From Geobacillus subterraneus (GTDB taxonomy: Bacteria; Bacillota; Bacilli; Bacillales; Anoxybacillaceae), in the NCBI RefSeq assembly GCF_001618685.1, contig NZ_CP014342.1, forward strand, positions 558,001-622,000: a stretch of 64,000 nucleotides of DNA, in the 5' to 3' direction. Positions 9,301 through 17,485 of the stretch are shown here, one piece after another; position 1 is the first letter of the stretch, and the number at the start of each line of letters is the position of its first letter. A program made the position numbers and the translations under genes. The notes beneath the pieces are model-generated. The model was not told the origin of the DNA, ran no database searches, and was given only the letters and a program-made list of their open reading frames with translations.

Positions 9301-9553
9301 GGGACATATGGGAACGGTCATCATCTCGGCCGCCGTCATTTTGGGCGGGACGTTTGCCGCGATGTATCCGTCCGGCGTTCTGTCGCTCTTGCAAATCGCG
9401 ACGATTATATTGACAGGGCTTTTGCTTTACGCTCTAGTCGTTCTCCCGCTGTTTGTCCCCGTCATGGTCCGCACGTTCGGCCGCGCCAACTGGTGGCCAT
9501 TCCGGCAGCCGGTGAGCGAAGCGGATGGGCTGGAACAGCAGAAAATTAGTTAA
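6389..9553 (+). CDS. MMPL/RND-type large membrane exporter (YdfJ/YdgH-like)
   Basis: A 1054-residue transporter of the MMPL family, presumably a proton-driven exporter of lipids or hydrophobic drugs. It has two homologous membrane halves: one segment near residues 8-28 plus a bundle at about 180-345, and a second bundle at about 870-1035. The proton-relay motifs are GTDYCILLLSRF near 246 and GIDYSIFLMDRF near 945. Between the halves, residues about 472-772 form an unusually long extracytoplasmic insert of heptads with repeated L-x-x-G-L-x-x-L patterns, as in YhgE/Pip-type proteins, which predicts a long coiled stalk. It is translationally coupled to marR and ends at a terminator, so the two genes form a self-contained resistance-type operon. 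Confidence 0.92.
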   Translation: MRAIIKGKWFVFIGWIIIAAVLMMTAPNMGALVREKGQLSVPDGYSSSMAAQLMKEANEQKNKENERSAVLVFYQKDGLTAEDKQEIERAVNALEKKKSDLHITNIVSPFANPELEKELLSKDNTTMLVSISIDPAGRTAKQLTDALYEAVDGVKVEHYFTGGWMIDEDVVTSSLEGVKKTEGITIVFILLVLLAVFRSPVAPLIPLVAVGATYAVSQSIVAFLVDNVNFPLSTFTQIFLVAVLFGIGTDYCILLLSRFKEELAKLGDRTEAIVVTYRTAGKTVLASGLAVMIGFAAIGLSTFQLYQSAAAVAVGVAVLLVALVTLVPFFMAVLGEKLFWPVRGKLEHGQSRLWLAAGRFAFARPLLALAIVAAVTVPVLVTYDGKLSFDSMEEIGDHYRSVKAFDIIADHFNPGDAMPTQIVVKGKQPLDSEEGLALIEKISREVENVDGVASVRSATRPTGEPIKELFVTEQAKQLKDGLGAGKDGIEKIGAGLETASDQLSASAPQLKQASSGIGQLVSGTEQLKNGIVKLQNGLRQIERGVRQGAMGAGELKNGLATLRDNAKKLQDGATQLLSGYKQAEQGLAAISSQYKQVETGLKAVADQLTAVQMMLAQVEQSHPELGQDAQYQRAKMTVAALSDQAKQMAAGLAQLNGALDQTRTGLAKANESFAQLTAGQAAVNGGLDKVIAGLDELAVGLTKAADGQQQAVDQLPQFAAGLEQVNGGQRQLLEHFSALGGQLGQLVNGLDQSASGLRQVASGLGTAEVYLADLSSAPAKEMAGWHMPKAARESKEFAQAKDAYMSKDRRIVTFDVILDENPYSISALGRIDDIRAAAERAVKGTKWEGATIAVGGVTSVYADLRAISNADYRHTAVLMLIGIAIVLAVLLRSLIMPLYLMLSLVLTYYTSMAVTELIFVNGLGYAGLNWAVSFFAFVLLMALGIDYSIFLMDRFNEYRGRPVKEAMLSAMGHMGTVIISAAVILGGTFAAMYPSGVLSLLQIATIILTGLLLYALVVLPLFVPVMVRTFGRANWWPFRQPVSEADGLEQQKIS

Positions 9554-9567
9554 AATGACCGGTTGCT

Positions 9568-9605
9568 GCCGCTCCCAAATGATTCGGGAAGCGGCTTTCT
9601 TTTTT
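9568..9605 (+). terminator. Intrinsic terminator after the MMPL gene
   Basis: GCCGCTCCC (9568-9576) pairs with GGGAAGCGGC (9586-9595) with one mismatch and is followed by TTTCTTTTTTC. Confidence 0.8.
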
Positions 9606-9848
9606 CGCGGGGCGGTGAACAGCAGCGGTTTTTCCTCACCGTGAGCGAACGAGCGAAACGGCAAGGTTTTTCGATTGGCACAGGATGCGGTGAAGCGGCA
9701 TGTTCCCTGCAATCGCTGCGCTCTTAGGCATGGTTTGCGCCATCATAGTGACATTTCCGTTTCATAAGCATATTTTTTTCGTTTTCGCTCAATGTAAAGT
9801 ATGATGAGAAGCAGAGAACATTCCAGACTGGAAAGGAGGAAGGCGGGC
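9606..9848. other. Intergenic region before the DJ-1/PfpI gene
   Basis: No gene was recognised. A T-rich run (9771-9786) precedes TATGAT (9800-9805), which is the likely -10 for the next gene; the -35 is unclear. GTTTTC (9781-9786), a 12-bp gap and GTATGA resembles a sigma-B promoter only loosely. Confidence 0.35.
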
Positions 9849-10514
9849 ATGACGAAACGAGTGCTTATGGTGGTGACGAACCATACGACGATCACCGACG
9901 ACCACAAAACCGGGCTTTGGCTTGAAGAGTTTGCCGTGCCGTATTTGGTGTTTAAAGAAAAAGGGTATGACGTGAAAGTGGCGAGCATCAAAGGCGGCGA
10001 CGTGCCGTTGGATCCGCGCAGCATCAATGAGAAAGACCCGTCTTGGGCCGAGGCGGAAGCGGCGCTGAAAAACACGGCACGTTTAAGCAAAGATGACGCG
10101 AACGGATTTGACGCCATTTTTCTCCCCGGGGGACACGGGACGATGTTCGATTTCCCGGACAACGAAACGCTGCAATACGTGTTGCAGCAATTCGCCGAAG
10201 ACGGCCGGATCATCGCCGCTGTCTGCCATGGGCCGTCAGGGTTGGTGAACGCGACATACAAAGACGGGACGCCGATCGTGAAAGGGAAAACGGTCACCTC
10301 GTTTACCGATGAGGAAGAACGCGAGGTCGAACTTGATGTGCATATGCCGTTTTTGCTTGAGTCGACCTTGCGCCTGCGCGGGGCGAATTTCGTCCGCGGC
10401 GAGAAATGGACCGATTTCTCGGTGCGCGACGGCAACTTGATCACCGGGCAAAACCCGCAATCGAGCCGGAGCACGGCGGAAAAAGTCGTCGCGGCGCTCG
10501 AAGAACGGGCATGA
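9849..10514 (+). CDS. DJ-1/PfpI-family protein (Hsp31/YdeA-like)
   Basis: A 221-residue single-domain member of the DJ-1/PfpI superfamily, with the Hsp31-like features that go with glyoxalase III, deglycase or chaperone activity. The nucleophile elbow AAVCHGPSGLVN carries Cys near residue 124 followed by His. The oxyanion-loop motif FLPGGHGTMFD lies near residue 97, and Glu residues in LWLEEFAVPY near 30 are candidates for the acid. The start follows GAAAGGAGGAAGG. The gene is monocistronic, between its own promoter region and a terminator. The choice among glyoxalase, protease and chaperone roles cannot be made from sequence; protection against methylglyoxal or heat stress is the usual inference. 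Confidence 0.88.
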   Translation: MTKRVLMVVTNHTTITDDHKTGLWLEEFAVPYLVFKEKGYDVKVASIKGGDVPLDPRSINEKDPSWAEAEAALKNTARLSKDDANGFDAIFLPGGHGTMFDFPDNETLQYVLQQFAEDGRIIAAVCHGPSGLVNATYKDGTPIVKGKTVTSFTDEEEREVELDVHMPFLLESTLRLRGANFVRGEKWTDFSVRDGNLITGQNPQSSRSTAEKVVAALEERA

Positions 10515-10621
10515 GAGGGCGACTGACAGACACTTGAACGAGCAAGGACGGCCGTCCATGGAAAGCCGCTGCCTCTCTTTTATGTGCCGTCTCCGGTCGT
10601 TGGTCATCGGTAACCTAGGGG

Positions 10622-10675
10622 AAAAGGCTGTCCGAAACAACCGGTTCGCCGGATTGGATCGGACAGCCTTTTTCG
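10622..10675. terminator. Long hairpin terminator after the DJ-1/PfpI gene
   Basis: AAAAGGCTGTCCGA (10622-10635) pairs with TCGGACAGCCTTTTT (from 10659), with an inner CCGG/CCGG stem. A-rich and T-rich flanks allow it to work on both strands. Confidence 0.8.
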
Positions 10676-10699
10676 CTGGTTGCGTGCTGAAAATACTTG

Positions 10700-10742
10700 C
10701 AAAAACGAAGACACGCGGGAAAGAGGGAAAACCGCGTCGTTC
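10700..10742 (-). terminator. Probable terminator of rnhC
   Basis: Read on the minus strand, GACGCGG pairs with CCGCGTGTC (one bulge) and is followed by TTCGTTTTT. The rest of 10515-10804 shows no gene. Confidence 0.55.
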
Positions 10743-10804
10743 AGCCGCGGCGGGCCGGCCGTCGCAGCGACGCTAACGTTTCCCATGGACGCGGATCGAA
10801 ACGA

Positions 10805-11740
10805 TTACCGGCGCTTGGCGATGGCAAGCGCCTTTTTCGTATTGGCAAAATGAAGCTTGGCGCACGTCTCAAGCATCTCTTCCCCACGCAGGCGGATGAT
10901 CCGGGCCGCGGCTTCATCGACGACAGCACCGGCGCCTTTCGGGAGCGGGAAGCCGGTGGTGCGCGATAATCGCTCCATCTCTTCTAAAAACACATAGCGG
11001 GCGATGATCGAAGCGGCGGCGACGGCTACGTGGACACTTTCCGCCTTTGGGAGGCAATGCACCCGCTCGTGGACGATGCAGTCTTCCTCAGCAAGGTAGC
11101 GGAAATACGAGTCGCGTTCTAAAAATTGGTCGATGATGATCGCTTCCGGTTCGATCGGCGCGATAGCGTCAACGAGTTTGGCGAGCGTCCGGTTGTGAAG
11201 GAGCGCCTTCATTTTCGTCTGCGGCATGCCGCTTCGCTGCCAGCGGTTATATTCGGCGTTAGTTAGCACGGTGACGGCATAAGGTGCCGTTTTCATGATG
11301 GCTGGCGCGATCCGTTTGATCGCTTCATCGTTCAATTGTTTTGAATCTCTCACGCCAAGCGCCGCGATGTTGGCGATATGCGACCGATCAACGTAGGCAG
11401 CGGCGACGACGATCGGGCCGAAATAGTCTCCGGTGCCGACTTCATCCGAACCGATGGCGGAAAGCTTCGCGAGCCTATGTTCCAATGGGGGCGAGGTGCT
11501 CTCTCTCCTCTGTCGTTTGGCTGGGTCAGCTCCCTGCTCCCCCATCCATTTCGCCGCTTCTTGCTCCGCCGCTTTCCCTTGAAACAGCACTTTCCCCGAG
11601 CGGTAGGCGGTAATCGTGACATCCGGGCGCTTGACGGCGAACAACGCTCCGGGCGGAAGCCGGTCGGACAAGGCGTTTTCGTAGTGGGCGCGCAAGGCGG
11701 CAAGCAGCTGTTGGTCGGCTTGAATCACATAGTTTGACAA
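10805..11740 (-). CDS. rnhC: Ribonuclease HIII
   Basis: RNase HIII cuts the RNA strand of RNA-DNA hybrids and is typical of Gram-positives that lack a second type 1 enzyme. The 311-residue protein has the TBP-like substrate-binding domain (about 1-80, with VKRPDVTITAYRSGKVLFQG) and a C-terminal RNase H fold. Active-site Asp99-Glu100 lie in GSDEVGTGDYFGP, and further acids lie in IIIDQFLERDSYF near 201-213. The start is TTG, eight bases after AAAGGAGAG. The linker around residues 70-90 (QRRESTSPPLEHR) is variable in the family. The gene is divergent from zapA, and their extended -10 promoters overlap. Confidence 0.96.
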   Translation of the reverse strand: MSNYVIQADQQLLAALRAHYENALSDRLPPGALFAVKRPDVTITAYRSGKVLFQGKAAEQEAAKWMGEQGADPAKRQRRESTSPPLEHRLAKLSAIGSDEVGTGDYFGPIVVAAAYVDRSHIANIAALGVRDSKQLNDEAIKRIAPAIMKTAPYAVTVLTNAEYNRWQRSGMPQTKMKALLHNRTLAKLVDAIAPIEPEAIIIDQFLERDSYFRYLAEEDCIVHERVHCLPKAESVHVAVAAASIIARYVFLEEMERLSRTTGFPLPKGAGAVVDEAAARIIRLRGEEMLETCAKLHFANTKKALAIAKRR

Positions 11741-11792
11741 CGTTCGCTCTCTCCTTTATCCTCTTTTGGGTCCCTTTGTGTCGCATCTTTCC

Positions 11793-11817
11793 ATTATACC
11801 AGCGTTCGTGATATGAT
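11793..11817. promoter_or_regulatory. Back-to-back extended -10 promoters, rnhC / zapA
   Basis: On the minus strand TGGTATAAT (TATAAT at 11798-11793) faces rnhC. On the plus strand TGATATGAT (TATGAT at 11812-11817) faces zapA. Both carry the TGn extension and have poor -35 boxes. Confidence 0.5.
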
Positions 11818-11851
11818 AAACAGTAGGATTTGGCGAAATGGGGGAGAAAGC

Positions 11852-12127
11852 TTGACAAAACAGCCAAAAACGCGGGTGAGCGTCCGCATCTACGGTCAAG
11901 ACTATACGATCGTCGGCACGGAAAGCCCGGCCCATATCCGGCTTGTGGCGGCGTTCGTTGACGATAAAATGCACGAGTTCAGCGAAAGAAACCCGATGCT
12001 TGATGTACCGAGGCTGGCCGTGTTGACGGCCGTCAATATCGCCAACGAATATTTAAAGCTGAAGCAAGAGTACGATCGGCTTGCGGCTAAGCTGAAAGAG
12101 GAAAAGGATGGGGAAGACGATGATTGA
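11852..12127 (+). CDS. zapA: Cell division protein ZapA
   Basis: ZapA bundles FtsZ protofilaments and stabilises the Z-ring. The product has 91 residues, close to the usual size. The N-terminal beta-rich head reads RVSVRIYGQDYTIVG, followed by the ZapA segment HIRLVAAFVDDKMHEF and a C-terminal coiled coil (about 55-90, NEYLKLKQEYDRLAAKLKEEKDG). The TTG at 11852 is chosen because GGGGGAG lies about eight bases upstream and the family begins here. It overlaps the CvpA-family gene by eight bases, so the two are co-translated. Confidence 0.93.
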   Translation: MTKQPKTRVSVRIYGQDYTIVGTESPAHIRLVAAFVDDKMHEFSERNPMLDVPRLAVLTAVNIANEYLKLKQEYDRLAAKLKEEKDGEDDD

Positions 12128-12659
12128 TGTCGTGCTTTTATTTGTCCTGCTGTTAGGCGCGATGATCGGACTGAAGCGCGGTTTTATTCTCCAATTTATC
12201 CATATGGCCGGGTTTCTCATCGCCTTTTTTGTCGCTTATAGGTACTATGAGCGGTTTGTGCCGACGCTGCGCCTCTGGATTCCGTATCCGACGTTCGGCG
12301 ATCCGGAGACAGTAAAGCTGTTGTTTCAGAGCACGCATTTAGATGATGCGTATTACCGCGCGATTTCGTTCGCCCTTTTGTTTTTTGTGGTGAAAATCGT
12401 GCTCCAGATCATCGGTTCGATGCTCGATTTTGTTGCCCAGCTGCCGCTGCTGCGCAGCGTCAACCGCTTGGCGGGGGCCGCGCTCGGATTTGCGGAAGTG
12501 TATTTGCTCGTCTTTTTGCTTTTGTATATCGGTGCGCTCGTGCCGATTGACAGCGTTCAAGAGCAGCTGCAGCGTTCGCTCATGGCAACCGTGATTGTGA
12601 AACATACGCCGGTGTTGTCAGAGATGCTTGACAACTGGTGGATTCATGGCCGCGTCTAA
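12120..12659 (+). CDS. CvpA-family membrane protein
   Basis: A 179-residue integral membrane protein of the CvpA/colicin V production family, counterpart of B. subtilis YshB. Four hydrophobic helices are visible: MIDVVLLFVLLLGAMIG, then IHMAGFLIAFFVAYRYY, a third near residues 80-105, and a last near FAEVYLLVFLLLYIGALV. The family motif G-x-x-R-G (LKRGFILQFIH) sits at residues 17-27. The start is the ATG at 12120, within the end of zapA, with GGGGAAG ahead of it. Its function is not established. Linkage to zapA suggests an envelope or division role, and some family members support toxin or biofilm secretion. Confidence 0.88.
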   Translation: MIDVVLLFVLLLGAMIGLKRGFILQFIHMAGFLIAFFVAYRYYERFVPTLRLWIPYPTFGDPETVKLLFQSTHLDDAYYRAISFALLFFVVKIVLQIIGSMLDFVAQLPLLRSVNRLAGAALGFAEVYLLVFLLLYIGALVPIDSVQEQLQRSLMATVIVKHTPVLSEMLDNWWIHGRV

Positions 12660-12701
12660 CGGAGCGCGGCCGCGGTGTTTTGGGAAAGGAAGGGGACGAG
12701 A

Positions 12702-14426
12702 ATGAACGTCCATAAAAAAGAAGTCATCCGCCTGCTCGAAACGATCGCATTGTACATGGAGATCAAAGGGGAGAACCCGTTTAAGGTGAACGCGTTCCGC
12801 AAAGCGGCGAGCGCGTTGGAAGCGGACGAACGTAGCTTGTCGGAAATCGGCGATTTCACCGCCATTCCCGGCATCGGCAAAAGCACGGCAGCGATCATCA
12901 CCGAGTTTGTCGAAACCGGTTCATCATCGGTGCTAGAGGAATTAAAGCGCGACATTCCGGAAACGCTGCTCGCCTTGCTTACGATCCCGGGGCTTGGCGG
13001 CAAAAAAATCGCCAAGCTGCATCAAGAGCTGGGCATTGTCGATATGGATGGATTGAAGGAAGCGTGCCTTGCGGGAAAAGTACGAGAGCTTCCCGGCTTC
13101 GGGGCGAAAACAGAAGAAAAGCTGCTGGCGGCGATTGAGGAAGCAGGCAAACGCCCCGAGCGGCTGCCGCTTGCCTGGGTGTTGCCGATGGCGGTTGATA
13201 TCGAGCGCCAGCTTGCCGAAATGGATGGGGTGATCCGTTTTTCACGGGCCGGCAGTTTGCGGCGTTTGAAGGAAACGGTGAAAGATTTGGATTATGTGAT
13301 CGCTACTGATCGCCCGTCCGAAGTGCGCGAAGCGCTCCTTCGTCTTTCGCGCATCCGCGAGGTGATCGCCGCCGGAGAAACGAAAGTGTCGCTTCTTTTT
13401 CAATACGATTATGAAGTGGCGGCTGATTTCCGGCTCGTCAGCACGGCCGAGTTTGCGACCGCGCTTCACCATTTTACCGGATCGAAAGAGCATAATGTGC
13501 GCATGCGCCAGCTCGCCAAAGAGCGCAGGGAAAAAATTAGCGAATACGGCGTCGAAGACCAAACGACAGGGGATGTGAAAACATTCCCTGATGAACCGGC
13601 GTTTTACGTCCACTTCGGGTTGCCGTACATTCCGCCTGAACTGCGCGAAGACGGTACGGAAGTCGAGCGGTATTCTTCGGATTATCCACTTGTCCATGTT
13701 GACGATATCCAAGGCGATTTGCATATGCATTCGGCGTGGAGCGACGGGGCGTGTTCGCTCGAGGAGCTGGCTGAGGCGTGTCGCCGCCGCGGCTACCGGT
13801 ATATCGCCATTACCGACCATTCGCACTATTTGAAAGTCGCCAACGGTTTGACGCCGGAGCGGCTGCGGCGCCAGCGCGAGGAAATTGAACGGCTGAACGC
13901 GCGCTATTCCGATTTTACGATCTTAGCCGGCATCGAGATGGATATTTTGCCGGATGGGACGCTCGATTACGATGATGACGTGCTCAAGGAGCTCGATTTT
14001 GTCATCGCTGCCATTCACTCTGCGTTCAAACAGCCACGCGAGACGATCATGAAGCGGCTTGAAGCGGCGCTTTTCCACCCGTATGTCGATGTCATCGCCC
14101 ATCCGACCGGCCGGCTGATCGGGCAGCGCGACGGCTATGACGTCGATATCGAGCGGCTGATCGAGCTGGCGGCGAAGACGAAAACGGTGCTCGAGCTCAA
14201 CGCCAACCCGAACCGGCTCGATTTGTCGGCTGCTTATGTGAAAAAAGCGGAGGAAGCGGGGGCGTACATCGCCATCAACACGGACGCCCACCATTTGGAC
14301 ATGCTCGATGATATGGCGATTGGTGTGGCGACGGCAAGGAAAGGCTGGATCAAAAAAGAGACGGTCATCAACACATGGCCGCTTGAGAAACTGCAACAGT
14401 TTTTGCGCGCCAAACGAAAGAAATGA
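12702..14426 (+). CDS. polX: DNA polymerase X family protein with PHP domain
   Basis: A gap-filling repair polymerase, 574 residues. The N-terminal polymerase X part has helix-hairpin-helix motifs [10 protein letters not shown] near 59, [10 protein letters not shown] near 94 and [11 protein letters not shown] near 130. Its palm carries [17 protein letters not shown] near 187-204, with the G-S-x-R-R and D-L-D metal-site pattern. The C-terminal PHP domain starts at [12 protein letters not shown] (His341, His343) and carries [14 protein letters not shown] and the late NTDAHH motif; in this family it gives 3'-5' exonuclease activity. ATG 12702 follows AAGGGGACG. It is placed between the zapA-cvpA pair and mutS2, as in B. 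subtilis. Confidence 0.95.
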   Translation: MNVHKKEVIRLLETIALYMEIKGENPFKVNAFRKAASALEADERSLSEIGDFTAIPGIGKSTAAIITEFVETGSSSVLEELKRDIPETLLALLTIPGLGGKKIAKLHQELGIVDMDGLKEACLAGKVRELPGFGAKTEEKLLAAIEEAGKRPERLPLAWVLPMAVDIERQLAEMDGVIRFSRAGSLRRLKETVKDLDYVIATDRPSEVREALLRLSRIREVIAAGETKVSLLFQYDYEVAADFRLVSTAEFATALHHFTGSKEHNVRMRQLAKERREKISEYGVEDQTTGDVKTFPDEPAFYVHFGLPYIPPELREDGTEVERYSSDYPLVHVDDIQGDLHMHSAWSDGACSLEELAEACRRRGYRYIAITDHSHYLKVANGLTPERLRRQREEIERLNARYSDFTILAGIEMDILPDGTLDYDDDVLKELDFVIAAIHSAFKQPRETIMKRLEAALFHPYVDVIAHPTGRLIGQRDGYDVDIERLIELAAKTKTVLELNANPNRLDLSAAYVKKAEEAGAYIAINTDAHHLDMLDDMAIGVATARKGWIKKETVINTWPLEKLQQFLRAKRKK

Positions 14427-14446
14427 ATCAGCTGGGGGTTAGATAC

Positions 14447-16801
14447 GTGCAACAAAAAGTGCTTCACACCCTAGAATTCGATAAAGTGAAAGAGCAGTTG
14501 GTCGAGCATGCGTCATCCGCGCTCGGTTTAGAGAAAATCACCGCCCTTGTTCCGTCGTCCGACTTGGACGAAGTGGCGGTTTGGCTCGAAGAAACGGATG
14601 AAGCGGCCGCGGTGTTGCGGCTGCGCGGCTATGTGCCGCTTGATGGAGTCGTCAACATCCGTCCGCATTTGAAACGGGCGGCGATCGGCGGCATGTTAAG
14701 TCCGCTTGAGCTGCTCGAGGTGGCGGCGACGGCCGCGGCGAGCCGGCAAATAAAGCGGTTAATTGCCGACTTGCAGGAAGAGCATGGCGGGCTTATGCGG
14801 CTTGCCGGCTATGCCGATGAGCTTGCCGAAGTGCCGGCGCTGGAAGAGGACATCCGCCGCTCAATCGATGAGCATGGCGAGGTGTTGGACGCAGCGAGCG
14901 ACCGTCTTCGTTCGCTCCGGGGGCAAATCCGGACGGCCGAAGCGCGCATCCGCGAAAAACTCGAAAGCATTATCCGCTCGCCATCGGCACAAAAGCGGCT
15001 GTCGGATGCGATCATTACGATCCGCAACGACCGGTACGTCATCCCAGTCAAGCAAGAATACCGCGGCGCTTACGGCGGCATTGTCCATGACCAGTCGGCG
15101 TCCGGGGCGACGCTGTTTATCGAGCCGCAGGCGGTTGTCGAGCTGAATAACGCGCTGCGCGAGGCGCGGGCGAAAGAAAAGCAAGAAATCGAACGCATTT
15201 TGCGCGAGCTCTCAGCCAAAGTGGCCGAACAGGCCGAACCGCTCGAGCGGGCGGTTGCGGCACTCGCTCATTTGGATTTCTTGTTTGCCAAAGCGAAATA
15301 CGCGCGCCGGCTACAGGCGGCAAAACCGGCAGTTAACAATCGCGGTTACCTCCGCTTTTTGCAGGCGCGCCACCCGCTGCTCGACCAAGACAAAGCGGTG
15401 CCAAACGACATTGTATTGGGCGGTGATTATACGACAATTGTCATCACTGGGCCGAACACCGGCGGAAAAACGGTGACGTTAAAAACGGTTGGCTTGTTGA
15501 CATTAATGGCGCAAGCCGGGCTGTTTATCCCGGCGTCCGACGGGTCGGAAGCGGCCGTGTTCCGCGCAGTGTACGCGGATATCGGCGATGAGCAGTCGAT
15601 CGAACAAAGCTTGAGCACGTTCTCGTCCCATATGGTCAATATCGTCGACATTTTGCGCCACGTTGATGAGGAAAGCCTTGTGCTCTTTGATGAGCTCGGA
15701 GCGGGCACCGACCCGCAAGAAGGGGCGGCGCTTGCCATTGCTATTTTGGACGAGGTGCACGGGCGCGGGGCGCGGACGGTGGCGACGACGCATTATCCGG
15801 AGTTGAAAGCGTACGGCTACAACCGCCCCGGGGTGGTGAACGCGAGCGTTGAATTTGACACCGAAACGCTCCGCCCAACGTATAACTTGTTGATCGGCAT
15901 CCCCGGCCGCAGCAACGCCTTTGACATCTCGCGCCGCTTAGGGCTCGATGAGCGGATCATCGAGCGGGCGAAGGCGCAAGTGAGTGCTGAAACCCATAGC
16001 GTGGAAAACATGATCGCTTCGCTCGAGCGAAGCAAAAAGCAAGCCGAGGAAGATGAGGCGCGGGCGCGCGTGGCGCTTGAGGAAGCCAAGCGGCTGCGCG
16101 CCGAGTGGGAACAGAAACTCGAAGAGCTGGAAGACGAAAAAGCAGAGCAGCTCGCCGAGGCGGCGCAAAAGGCGGCCGACATCATCCGTGCTGCCGAACG
16201 CGAGGCGGAACGGGTGATCCACGAGCTGCGCCGCCTGCAAAAAGAAAAGCAGGCGGAAGTGAAAGAGCACGAGCTTATCGCTGCGAAACAGCGGCTCGCT
16301 TCTGCTATGCCGACGGTGGAAAAACGGAAAAAGGCGAAAAAAACGGCGGCGCGCCATGCGTTCCAGCCGGGTGATGAAGTGAAAGTGACGAGCTTAAACC
16401 AAAAAGGGTATTTGATCGAAAAAGTGTCAGAGGACGAATGGCAAGTGCAGCTCGGTATTTTGAAAATGAAAATTCGCGAGCGCGACTTGGAGTATATCGG
16501 CAGCGCGCCGGCCAAAGAAGTGACACCGATTGCGACGGTGAAAGGCAAGGACGCCCACGTGAGCCTCGAGCTTGATTTGCGCGGCGAACGGTACGAAGAT
16601 GCCCTCGTTCGGCTGGAAAAATATATTGATGACGCTGTACTTGCCGGCTATCCGCGCGTCTCGATCATCCACGGCAAAGGAACAGGCGCGCTTCGCCAAG
16701 GAGTGCAGCAGTTTTTAAAACAGCATCGGGCGGTAAAGAGCTTCCGGTTCGGCGCGGCGAATGAAGGCGGCACTGGGGTGACGGTCGTCGAACTGAAATG
16801 A
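14447..16801 (+). CDS. mutS2: Endonuclease MutS2 / ribosome-associated quality-control ATPase
   Basis: MutS2 is a MutS-like ATPase. In Bacillus it rescues collided ribosomes and may suppress recombination. The 784-residue protein lacks the MutS mismatch-recognition domain and begins at the core lever region. The ATPase site is [14 protein letters not shown] (about 334-347), with [15 protein letters not shown] as Walker B near 412. A long charged coiled coil covers about 525-635. The KOW-like segment follows, and then the C-terminal Smr nuclease domain with [12 protein letters not shown] and [12 protein letters not shown] (about 708-760). GTG 14447 is used, with GGGGG upstream and family agreement. 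It lies 20 bases after polX. Confidence 0.95.
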   Translation: MQQKVLHTLEFDKVKEQLVEHASSALGLEKITALVPSSDLDEVAVWLEETDEAAAVLRLRGYVPLDGVVNIRPHLKRAAIGGMLSPLELLEVAATAAASRQIKRLIADLQEEHGGLMRLAGYADELAEVPALEEDIRRSIDEHGEVLDAASDRLRSLRGQIRTAEARIREKLESIIRSPSAQKRLSDAIITIRNDRYVIPVKQEYRGAYGGIVHDQSASGATLFIEPQAVVELNNALREARAKEKQEIERILRELSAKVAEQAEPLERAVAALAHLDFLFAKAKYARRLQAAKPAVNNRGYLRFLQARHPLLDQDKAVPNDIVLGGDYTTIVITGPNTGGKTVTLKTVGLLTLMAQAGLFIPASDGSEAAVFRAVYADIGDEQSIEQSLSTFSSHMVNIVDILRHVDEESLVLFDELGAGTDPQEGAALAIAILDEVHGRGARTVATTHYPELKAYGYNRPGVVNASVEFDTETLRPTYNLLIGIPGRSNAFDISRRLGLDERIIERAKAQVSAETHSVENMIASLERSKKQAEEDEARARVALEEAKRLRAEWEQKLEELEDEKAEQLAEAAQKAADIIRAAEREAERVIHELRRLQKEKQAEVKEHELIAAKQRLASAMPTVEKRKKAKKTAARHAFQPGDEVKVTSLNQKGYLIEKVSEDEWQVQLGILKMKIRERDLEYIGSAPAKEVTPIATVKGKDAHVSLELDLRGERYEDALVRLEKYIDDAVLAGYPRVSIIHGKGTGALRQGVQQFLKQHRAVKSFRFGAANEGGTGVTVVELK

Positions 16802-16816
16802 TAAGGGGAGAGAGTG

Positions 16817-17224
16817 ATGACGCCGTTTTGGGAGCACGACATGGTGAGAACGGCGGCCAATTTCAGCGTCGCGGTGTTGTGCATCGTCGTGTTTTTGGCC
16901 GTGTTTGAGCTGGTGACGAGATACAAAAATTGGGAGGAAATCCGCAACGGTAATGTGGCGGTGGCGATGGCGACGGGCGGAAAGATTTTTGGCATCGCCA
17001 ACATTTTTCGCTATGCGCTTGACCGCCATGAGTCGCTGTTATCGATGGTCGGCTGGGGCGTATATGGGTTTTTGCTTTTATTGGCGGCATACTTTATTTA
17101 CGAGTTTTTGACGCCGAAGTTCAATATTGATGAGGAAATCGCCAACGACAACCGGGCGGTCGGCTTTATTTCGATGGTCATTTCTGTCGGCTTGTCGTTT
17201 GTGATCGGCGAAGGCATTCAGTAA
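16817..17224 (+). CDS. DUF350-family membrane protein (YshE-like)
   Basis: A 135-residue protein of the DUF350 family of unknown function, counterpart of B. subtilis YshE. Four membrane segments are visible: FSVAVLCIVVFLAVFELV near 15-33, a central pair including WGVYGFLLLLAAYFIYEF, and VGFISMVISVGLSFVIGEGI at the C-terminus. The loop RNGNVAVAMATGGKIFGIANIF near 45-65 is the most conserved part of the family. The start is ATG 16817 behind AAGGGGAGAG. It follows mutS2 by 15 bases and is followed 14 bases later by a micro-membrane protein, so the three are probably co-transcribed. Confidence 0.85.
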   Translation: MTPFWEHDMVRTAANFSVAVLCIVVFLAVFELVTRYKNWEEIRNGNVAVAMATGGKIFGIANIFRYALDRHESLLSMVGWGVYGFLLLLAAYFIYEFLTPKFNIDEEIANDNRAVGFISMVISVGLSFVIGEGIQ

Positions 17225-17238
17225 AGGGGAACAAAGCG

Positions 17239-17403
17239 ATGGACGCAGTAGTGAAAGGGCTGTTGATCATCGTCGGTCTACTGTTGGTCGGCGGCATTGT
17301 GTATATGGCGGTGCGCAACAGATCGATGGATGTGTTGGCGAAAATTTTGTTTGTCATCTGTGCCTGTTTTCTTTTGACGGGGTTGATGTATTGGTTTTGG
17401 TGA
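17239..17403 (+). CDS. 54-residue membrane microprotein
   Basis: A short gene easily missed by length filters. The ATG lies behind AAAGGGGAAC, and the frame closes at TGA immediately before a strong terminator. The 54-residue product has two hydrophobic helices: one near residues 5-22 (VKGLLIIVGLLLVGGIVYM) and one near 33-53 rich in Leu, Cys, Phe and Trp (LFVICACFLLTGLMYWFW). They are separated by a short basic-acidic turn (AVRNRSMDVLAK). Start signal, operon position (14 bases after the DUF350 gene) and a terminator all support expression. I do not recognise a family. A subunit or regulator of the DUF350 protein is a guess from position. Confidence 0.75.
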   Translation: MDAVVKGLLIIVGLLLVGGIVYMAVRNRSMDVLAKILFVICACFLLTGLMYWFW

Positions 17404-17433
17404 CGCTGGATATAGTTCCAGCGTTCTTTTTTT
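17404..17433 (+). terminator. Intrinsic terminator ending the mutS2 / DUF350 unit
   Basis: CGCTGGA pairs perfectly with TCCAGCG across a six-base loop, followed by TTCTTTTTTT. Confidence 0.9.
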
Positions 17434-17485
17434 GTGATGAAAAATTGAGAATAATAGAATAAAATAAGAGCAAGGGGGGATTGTG

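Noticed and set aside
9781-9804. Sigma-B promoter for the DJ-1/PfpI gene
   Set aside because: GTTTTC and GTATGA differ from GTTTAA and GGGTAT, with a short spacer; not enough to claim.
9743-10474. 243-residue minus-strand frame opposite the DJ-1/PfpI gene
   Set aside because: Serine-rich translation without motifs, exactly opposite a well-supported gene.
15817-16548. 243-residue minus-strand frame inside mutS2
   Set aside because: Mirror of the Glu/Lys/Arg coiled coil, giving a serine/alanine-rich product; no ribosome site or family.
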